20,438 nucleotides of DNA from Acidobacteriaceae bacterium (lineage in GTDB: Bacteria; Acidobacteriota; Terriglobia; Bryobacterales; Bryobacteraceae), in NCBI GenBank assembly GCA_019246575.1, contig JAFAQG010000420.1, positions 1-20,438 of the forward strand, written 5' to 3'. The position numbers and the translations under genes are program-made. Of this stretch, positions 16,506-20,438 are shown in pieces; position 1 is the first letter of the stretch, and each line of letters opens with the position of its first letter. The notes beneath the pieces were generated by a model. It saw only the letters and a list, made by a program, of their open reading frames with translations, ran no database searches and had not been told where the DNA came from.

Positions 16506-18005
16506 TTACTTGTTCAGAAATACGCCGCAAAACGAATCCAGGAAATCGCGCACCTCGCGTTCGTTTGCATTCGTGGCATTTACCATTACGGAAAAGGCAA
16601 GCCAATCCTGGTCAGGTTCTTGGATGTATCCACTAAGCGCATTCACGTGCGCAAGCGAGCCGGTCTTCGCGTGCACACGCTCAGCTCCAGGCACGTGACT
16701 GAAACGGTGCTCGAGTGTTCCATCCGTACCGCCAATGGGCAGCGATGCCAGCCAAAAATCCCGATTCTGCTGCTGCCACATGAAGGCAAGCAAGGCGACG
16801 GTCGCATCCGGGGTAGTGAGATCTTGCCGCGCGAGACCCGAACCATCAGCGAGCGGTATATCGGGAACTCCAATCTCATTCAGAAATCTTTCCCTTTCAT
16901 CAACGCCCTTTTCCAGAGTTCCGCTTCCACCCGTTAGGTAGCCGACTTCTCGGAGTAACATCTCAGCGTGCAGATTTTGACTTACTTTGTTAACCACTTG
17001 GATGACTTGCGCCAGTGGCGCCGATTCATGAATGGCGATAACACTACCGCGCTCGCTATCCGTCGAGCAGTTGGTCTGCGAAGGTGCGATTTCGTTCAGG
17101 CCGCAGTAACTCGAGCGAGCCTCGCCGCGAACCTTGATTCCACGTTCCCGCAGGATATCGACGAGAGCCCTTGCGGCAAACAGAGCAGGATCGATGGTTG
17201 CGAAGCTCTGCTTCCATTCGGTTGCGTTCTTTCCGATTGTGCCCCACAATACAATTTCGTCTGACTGCTCGGGCCGAAGCACCCGAATATGCACAGCATC
17301 GGAGTCATCGGTTACAACCTGATTGAGTATGATCAGGCCGGCACACCCCGGCTGCAAATCGATTTCGGCCATGTCGCCCGCATCAGTCGGGCGCACAGTT
17401 ACTGACGCTGAGTTGTCATTCAACGCCAGGGCAGTAACCGGCGCTCCGTACTCGTAAACACTGTCATTGATCGTCCATCCCGCCGGATACGGATCGCCGG
17501 GATACCGTGTCGCAACGCCAGTAACATCGCCTGCCACCTCGCGAATGTCGGCGGCGGCCAACTTGTCTGCGAGCTCCTCTAAAGCGACGAGCGGATCTCC
17601 GTCGATGGTGTCGACGGCATACGGCAGGGCGCGGCCCGAGAGGTTCGGATCGCCGCCGCCTATCAACTGAATATCCGGTACGACGGTCTCTCCGGACAGC
17701 CACGCACCCGTGGTTCGAAGCTCGGTTGCGAATTTGTAATTCGGACCCAGTCGTGTCAGCGCTAGAGCCGTCGTATAGAGCTTTGTATTCGACGCCGGTG
17801 TAAAGAAAGAAGCCGCATCATGCTCGGCCAGGATGTCGCCTGTTTTAAGATCGATGACTCTGTATCCCACATGGCCTTGCTGCACAGCCGGGAACGACTC
17901 AATTAGCCGATCAAGATCGGGGGCGTAGGAGTCCTGTGACGAAGCCGCTACTCCATACGAAAGGAGCAGTAAGAAAATCGCCAGTTTGCGCGAAATCAAT
18001 GTCAA
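16506..18005 (-). CDS. dacB: D-alanyl-D-alanine carboxypeptidase/endopeptidase (PBP4 type, peptidase S13)
   Basis: Periplasmic low-molecular-mass penicillin-binding protein that trims peptidoglycan stem peptides or cross-links. It starts with a signal peptide (ISRKLAIFLLLLSYGVAASS). The three active-site motifs of serine DD-peptidases are in the right order and spacing: S72-N-T-K75 in TPASNTKLYTT, S342-Q-N344 in NKVSQNLHAEML, and K447-T-G in HAKTGSLAHVNA. The long insertion between the first two motifs (about 100-320), with LIGGGDPNLSG and TRYPGDPYPAGW, is diagnostic of the PBP4/DacB class. The length of 499 aa is typical. The start has no ATG: TTG at 18005 or TTG at 17999, both directly before ISRKL. 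It is convergent with the RNB gene and divergent from the micro-ORF transcript. Confidence 0.96.
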   Translation of the reverse strand: MTLISRKLAIFLLLLSYGVAASSQDSYAPDLDRLIESFPAVQQGHVGYRVIDLKTGDILAEHDAASFFTPASNTKLYTTALALTRLGPNYKFATELRTTGAWLSGETVVPDIQLIGGGDPNLSGRALPYAVDTIDGDPLVALEELADKLAAADIREVAGDVTGVATRYPGDPYPAGWTINDSVYEYGAPVTALALNDNSASVTVRPTDAGDMAEIDLQPGCAGLIILNQVVTDDSDAVHIRVLRPEQSDEIVLWGTIGKNATEWKQSFATIDPALFAARALVDILRERGIKVRGEARSSYCGLNEIAPSQTNCSTDSERGSVIAIHESAPLAQVIQVVNKVSQNLHAEMLLREVGYLTGGSGTLEKGVDERERFLNEIGVPDIPLADGSGLARQDLTTPDATVALLAFMWQQQNRDFWLASLPIGGTDGTLEHRFSHVPGAERVHAKTGSLAHVNALSGYIQEPDQDWLAFSVMVNATNANEREVRDFLDSFCGVFLNK

Positions 18006-18076
18006 TTGACCGGATTACCCGCTTCTGGTCCAAGCCGGCTTACTCACAAACTCGCCAAATTGGGGATGTGCACTAG

Positions 18077-18107
18077 TTGACACAATCGTCTGTGAGTGAG
18101 TTAAAAT
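18077..18107 (+). promoter_or_regulatory. Strong sigma-70-like promoter of the micro-ORF transcript
   Basis: A perfect -35 hexamer TTGACA (18077-18082) and a -10 region TTAAAAT (18101-18107), with 18 or 19 bases between depending on which hexamer is used. Transcription would start near 18113, giving a leader of about 30 bases before the ATG at 18144. It lies in the gap divergent from dacB. Confidence 0.65.
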
Positions 18108-18120
18108 CAAAGCATCACTG

Positions 18121-18140
18121 AGGAAGGAGGTGGTCCAGTC
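18121..18140 (+). promoter_or_regulatory. Hyper-extended Shine-Dalgarno sequence
   Basis: AGGAAGGAGGTGGTCCAGTC. Set against the common bacterial 16S rRNA 3' end (GGCUGGAUCACCUCCUUUCU), all 20 positions can pair: 17 Watson-Crick and 3 G.U. The core AGGAGG ends 13 bases before the ATG at 18144, while the extended pairing ends only 3 bases before it. Ordinary SDs here pair over 4-6 bases. Confidence 0.7.
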
Positions 18141-18143
18141 GAA

Positions 18144-18200
18144 ATGAATTCTGGTAGTGACTGTAGCATACAATCCACGCGCGAGGTGGCCGACTCTTAA
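18144..18200 (+). CDS. Micro-ORF, 18 aa peptide
   Basis: ATG to TAA encodes MNSGSDCSIQSTREVADS. It is too short for homology reasoning, and I do not recognise it. It is called because it follows, at the right place, a consensus promoter and a 20-base ribosome-binding element, and because it lies on an apparent self-contained transcript that ends in a strong hairpin at 18335-18373. The peptide is polar, Ser/Thr-rich, with one Cys and no membrane or export signal. After the TAA the same frame stays open for 26 codons (18201-18278) to a TAG. A +1 shift at the TCT-TAA-A stop region also opens 25 codons to a TAA at 18274. It may be a leader peptide, the first part of a recoded protein, or a translated segment of a regulatory RNA. 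Confidence 0.5.
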   Translation: MNSGSDCSIQSTREVADS

Positions 18201-18334
18201 ATCGCCAGTTCGTACGTTCAGGTTTCGTTCAGTGACGAGGCCGCCGTTCCTGTGGACCGGTCGCCGTCGCGCGTAACGTAGCTACTTTAGGCAGCTTATG
18301 CTGCTGTGAGAAAGTCAAGCCGTAAGGCTTACCG
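18201..18334 (+). other. Possible structured RNA segment after the micro-ORF
   Basis: No separate gene is seen here. The segment includes the in-frame open stretch after the TAA (to 18281), a palindrome GTAGCTAC (18278-18285), then two tidy hairpins: GCAGC-TTAT-GCTGC (18291-18304) and AAGCC-GTAA-GGCTT (18317-18330), the second with a GNRA tetraloop. They precede the strong hairpin at 18335. Closely packed small tetraloop hairpins suggest a folded 3' part of a short transcript or an rpmE leader element. No known riboswitch or tmRNA features were recognised. Confidence 0.35.
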
Positions 18335-18373
18335 AAAGCCCCGCATTCGCACAGTGCTGCAATGCGGGGCTTT
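18335..18373 (+). terminator. Strong GC-rich hairpin, probable terminator of the micro-ORF transcript
   Basis: A perfect 13-bp stem (AAAGCCCCGCATT 18335-18347 with AATGCGGGGCTTT 18361-18373) can be extended by GCA/TGC past one bulged base, leaving a 6-base loop. The downstream sequence (TTTGCATGTT) is only moderately T-rich. The hairpin would isolate the micro-ORF transcript from rpmE; attenuation of rpmE is an alternative reading. Confidence 0.65.
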
Positions 18374-18376
18374 GCA

Positions 18377-18385
18377 TGTTAAAAT
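18377..18385 (+). promoter_or_regulatory. Possible extended -10 promoter for rpmE
   Basis: TGTTAAAAT (TG-n-TAAAAT) lies directly after the terminator hairpin and about 45 bases before the rpmE ATG. No -35 match is seen at the proper distance, where the hairpin sits. An SD-like AAGGAT follows about 10 bases before the ATG. Confidence 0.4.
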
Positions 18386-18430
18386 CGTCTTTACTCCCAC
18401 CTGTCCGTTTTCGAAAGGATCCTGAAACAA

Positions 18431-18694
18431 ATGAAAGCAGGGATTCATCCGGCTTATGACGAAGTAAACGTGATCTGCGCCTGCGGGTCGACGTTCCACA
18501 CTCGTTCCACGCATAAGGGCGACTTACGCGTGGAAATCTGCTCTAATTGCCATCCGTTTTTTACTGGACGCCAAAAGTTAGTCGATACCGAGGGCCGCGT
18601 AGATCGGTTTCAGAAGAAGTTCGCTAAGGCGCGCGAACTACAGGCGCAGAAGAAAGCTGCTACAGAAGCGAAGGCGGCAAAGAAAGTTCAATAG
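18431..18694 (+). CDS. rpmE: 50S ribosomal protein L31
   Basis: Zinc-binding protein of the large ribosomal subunit at the intersubunit/central protuberance region. The start [20 protein letters not shown] and the core [27 protein letters not shown] are standard for L31. Four cysteines (C16, C18, C37, C40) make it the zinc-binding C+ form. It is 87 residues, longer than the roughly 70 in E. coli because of a C-terminal Lys/Ala-rich tail ([15 protein letters not shown]). ATG at 18431 with AAGGAT upstream. The SYLF gene starts 6 bases after its stop, so the two are likely coupled. Confidence 0.97.
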   Translation: MKAGIHPAYDEVNVICACGSTFHTRSTHKGDLRVEICSNCHPFFTGRQKLVDTEGRVDRFQKKFAKARELQAQKKAATEAKAAKKVQ

Positions 18695-18700
18695 GCCCGA

Positions 18701-19405
18701 GTGCTACGGACACTTGCAACCATATGCCTGTGTTGGGCCGCAATACACCCCCAGGTTTCACGCGCATCCCAGGAGAATACTTCTGAAAACGTGGCGGGAC
18801 CGCCGGTCGTTGCAAAAGCAACAGACGTCCTGAACACACTCCTGACAGCATCGGACCGCGGTGTGCCTCAGCAGCTGCTCGACAAGGCGTCATGCGTACT
18901 CGTTGTACCGAGCCTGAAGAAGGGTGGCTTTCTGGTCGGCGCTGAGTATGGGCGCGGGTTGTTCAGCTGCCGTCAGCCGACCGGCATCGGCTGGAGTGCG
19001 CCCGGGTTCATCAAGATCATCGGCGGAAAGTTCGGGTTACTCATCGGCGGCGCGGAGGCCGACATTGTCATGCTGGTGATGAACAAAGACGGAATGACTC
19101 ACCTCGTGAGCAATAAATTCGAGCTCGGTGGCGAAGCCTCTGCCGCTGCCGGCCCGGTCGGCCGGAACGTGTCCGCCTTGACCGACGCTGAGATGCACGC
19201 CGAGATCCTCACCTACTCTCGCCAGCGGGGCATTTTCGGCGGCCTCGATCTAAGTGGGTCTGCAGTGATGCAGGATCCCGACCTCAATTACGAGCTGTAC
19301 GGAAAACACATTACGAACAAAGACATCGTTACAGGTGAGATGGCTGTTCCTACAGGCGCGCGGCCGTTTGTTCAGACTTTGCAGAAGTTTTCCTCGCGCA
19401 AATAG
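18701..19405 (+). CDS. Secreted SYLF/Ysc84-domain lipid-binding-like protein
   Basis: Protein of 234 residues with a signal peptide (MLRTLATICLCWAAIHPQVSRA) and a SYLF (Ysc84 actin-binding-like) domain from about residue 35 to 225. Recognisable parts are VLNTLLTASDRGVPQQLLDKA, CVLVVPSLKKGGFLVGAEYGRGL, GWSAPGFIKIIGGKFGLLIGG, the stretch DIVMLVMNKDG, and KFELGGEASAAAGPVGRNVSA. Eukaryotic SYLF proteins bind phosphoinositides and actin. Bacterial secreted versions are widespread, but their function is undefined, probably envelope-associated. The GTG at 18701 is chosen because it directly begins the signal peptide, 6 bases after the rpmE stop; there is no strong SD. Cotranscription with rpmE is likely. 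It is convergent with murA across 25 bases. Confidence 0.9.
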   Translation: MLRTLATICLCWAAIHPQVSRASQENTSENVAGPPVVAKATDVLNTLLTASDRGVPQQLLDKASCVLVVPSLKKGGFLVGAEYGRGLFSCRQPTGIGWSAPGFIKIIGGKFGLLIGGAEADIVMLVMNKDGMTHLVSNKFELGGEASAAAGPVGRNVSALTDAEMHAEILTYSRQRGIFGGLDLSGSAVMQDPDLNYELYGKHITNKDIVTGEMAVPTGARPFVQTLQKFSSRK

Positions 19406-19430
19406 CGCGCCCGCACTCATCGAAGCCGCT

Positions 19431-20438
19431 CTAATCGCTGAAACGCTCAATCTTTGCGCCCACGGACGCAAGCTTCTCTTCCATTCCCTCGTAACCGCGG
19501 TCCATGTGGTAAACGCGGTCGACGATTGTTTCACCCTTGGCGACTAATGCTGCAAGTACCAGCGATGCACTGGCGCGCAGGTCCGAAGCAATGACTTGCG
19601 CACCCATGAGGTGGTCCTCTCCCGCGATGATCGCTTGCCGCCCTTCTATACGGATATTCGCGCCCATGCGAGCAAGCTCGAGAACGTGCATAAACCGGTT
19701 TTCGAAAATCGTTTCCGTCACAAAGCTGATGCCCTGAGCAACCGTCATCCACGCCATATACTGCGCCTGGAGATCGGTTGCAAAGCCCGGATATTCTTCG
19801 GTGGTGGCGTCGACGGATTTCGACCGCCGCGGACATCGTACTCGTAACGCGTTTGCGCCCACTTCTTCGATCTGCGCACCCGACTGCTGCATCTTGTAAA
19901 CGAGTGCGGCGATGTGCTCCGGCACGCAATTGCTGACGATTAGCTCTCCCCGGGAGATCGCGCCCGCGAGGAGAAATGTTCCCGCCTCGATCCGGTCGGG
20001 AATAATCGTGTGCTCGGTGCCATGTAATCGGTGTACGCCTTGAACCCTGATGATCGAAGTCCCAGCACCTTCGATTTTGGCGCCCATTTTCAGCAATAAG
20101 TCCGCCAGGTCCTTCACCTCCGGTTCGCGCGCTGCATTTCGAATCACCGTCTCGCCCCGGGCGAGAACCGCGGCCATCAGCAGGTCTTCTGTGCCGGTTA
20201 CGGTTATCCGGTCGAAGTGAATATTGGCGCCGCGCAAGCCGTCAGGAGCACTTGCTTCAACATAGCCATGCGTCTGTTCTACGGTTGCTCCAAGCTGCTC
20301 GAGCGCATTGACGTGAAGATTGATAGGCCGTGCACCGATGGCACAGCCGCCCGGCATCGATACACGCGCACGGCCCATACGAGCAACGAGAGGTCCGAGC
20401 ACCAGGCTCGAGGCGCGCATCGTTTTCACCACATCGTA
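19431..20438 (-). CDS. murA: UDP-N-acetylglucosamine 1-carboxyvinyltransferase (MurA), N-terminus cut by window edge
   Basis: First committed step of peptidoglycan synthesis: transfer of enolpyruvate from PEP to UDP-GlcNAc, in the cytoplasm. The frame runs off the right edge (upstream codons read [10 protein letters not shown] as in other MurA), so about 85 N-terminal residues are missing and no start is present. The PEP-reactive, fosfomycin-target cysteine is present in [15 protein letters not shown] (Cys codon 20343-20345). Other family blocks are [84 protein letters not shown], and [14 protein letters not shown], a set matching MurA rather than EPSP synthase. The Cys rather than Asp at the active site predicts fosfomycin sensitivity at the target. 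The stop is TAG at 19431. Confidence 0.97.
   Translation of the reverse strand, partial: YDVVKTMRASSLVLGPLVARMGRARVSMPGGCAIGARPINLHVNALEQLGATVEQTHGYVEASAPDGLRGANIHFDRITVTGTEDLLMAAVLARGETVIRNAAREPEVKDLADLLLKMGAKIEGAGTSIIRVQGVHRLHGTEHTIIPDRIEAGTFLLAGAISRGELIVSNCVPEHIAALVYKMQQSGAQIEEVGANALRVRCPRRSKSVDATTEEYPGFATDLQAQYMAWMTVAQGISFVTETIFENRFMHVLELARMGANIRIEGRQAIIAGEDHLMGAQVIASDLRASASLVLAALVAKGETIVDRVYHMDRGYEGMEEKLASVGAKIERFSD

Noticed and set aside
18121..18140. Fragment of a 16S rRNA gene on the minus strand
   Set aside because: The similarity to the reverse complement of the 16S 3' end stops after 20 bases, and its position just before an ATG fits an extended SD better than an rRNA remnant.
18113..18373. 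tmRNA or 6S RNA
   Set aside because: There is no tRNA-like end with CCA and T-arm, no terminal pairing of the two ends that would form 6S RNA, and an SD plus ORF lies near the 5' end.

Overview
The window looks like a chromosomal segment of a Gram-negative heterotroph, most likely an Acidobacteriota member (Solibacteres/Bryobacterales-like). This is an inference from gene style: secreted carboxypeptidase-regulatory-like/TPR proteins, a J-domain/TonB fusion, an APC permease with a universal-stress-like tail, and a Gram-negative type envelope (TonB, lipoprotein, periplasmic PBP4). No rRNA marker is present to settle it. There are no insertion sequences, CRISPR arrays, tRNA or rRNA genes, and nothing looks recently acquired.

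Layout. Positions 1-2550 hold two plus-strand genes: the 3' part of a large TPR protein and a glutaryl-CoA dehydrogenase. From 9280 down to 2592 runs a minus-strand series of seven genes: hslV, hslU, a fibronectin-III lipoprotein, a secreted GlcG/HbpS-like protein, a CHASE3 histidine kinase, a secreted carboxypeptidase-regulatory/TPR protein and a conserved hypothetical. The first three are joined by one-base stop/start overlaps. A small plus-strand ORF (9434-9652) sits in front of hslV. Then come three minus-strand genes: an APC permease with a C-terminal stress-protein-like domain, a J-domain/TonB fusion and rhamnulokinase. A plus-strand RNB exoribonuclease diverges from rhamnulokinase. It ends one base from the end of the convergent PBP4-type carboxypeptidase gene dacB. 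The right end carries rpmE (L31) followed by a SYLF-domain secreted protein, and the C-terminal part of murA on the minus strand, cut by the window edge.

The most unusual stretch is 18077-18373, between dacB and rpmE. It has a consensus -35 box, a good -10, a 20-base ribosome-binding element that can pair along its whole length with the usual 3' tail of 16S rRNA, and an 18-codon micro-ORF. After the micro-ORF's stop the same frame stays open for 26 more codons. Two tetraloop hairpins and a strong GC-rich hairpin follow. It looks like a discrete, highly expressed short transcript of unknown function.

The second notable item is the protein at 12084-13292. It joins a cytoplasmic J-domain with an intact HPD motif, through one membrane segment and a long proline-rich linker, to a periplasmic TonB C-terminal domain.

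Functional themes are envelope building (murA, dacB), protein quality control (HslVU, J-domain), RNA turnover (RNB), translation (L31) and catabolism (GCDH, RhaB). The catabolic genes have no pathway partners here, so this is a mixed housekeeping neighbourhood rather than one pathway cluster.
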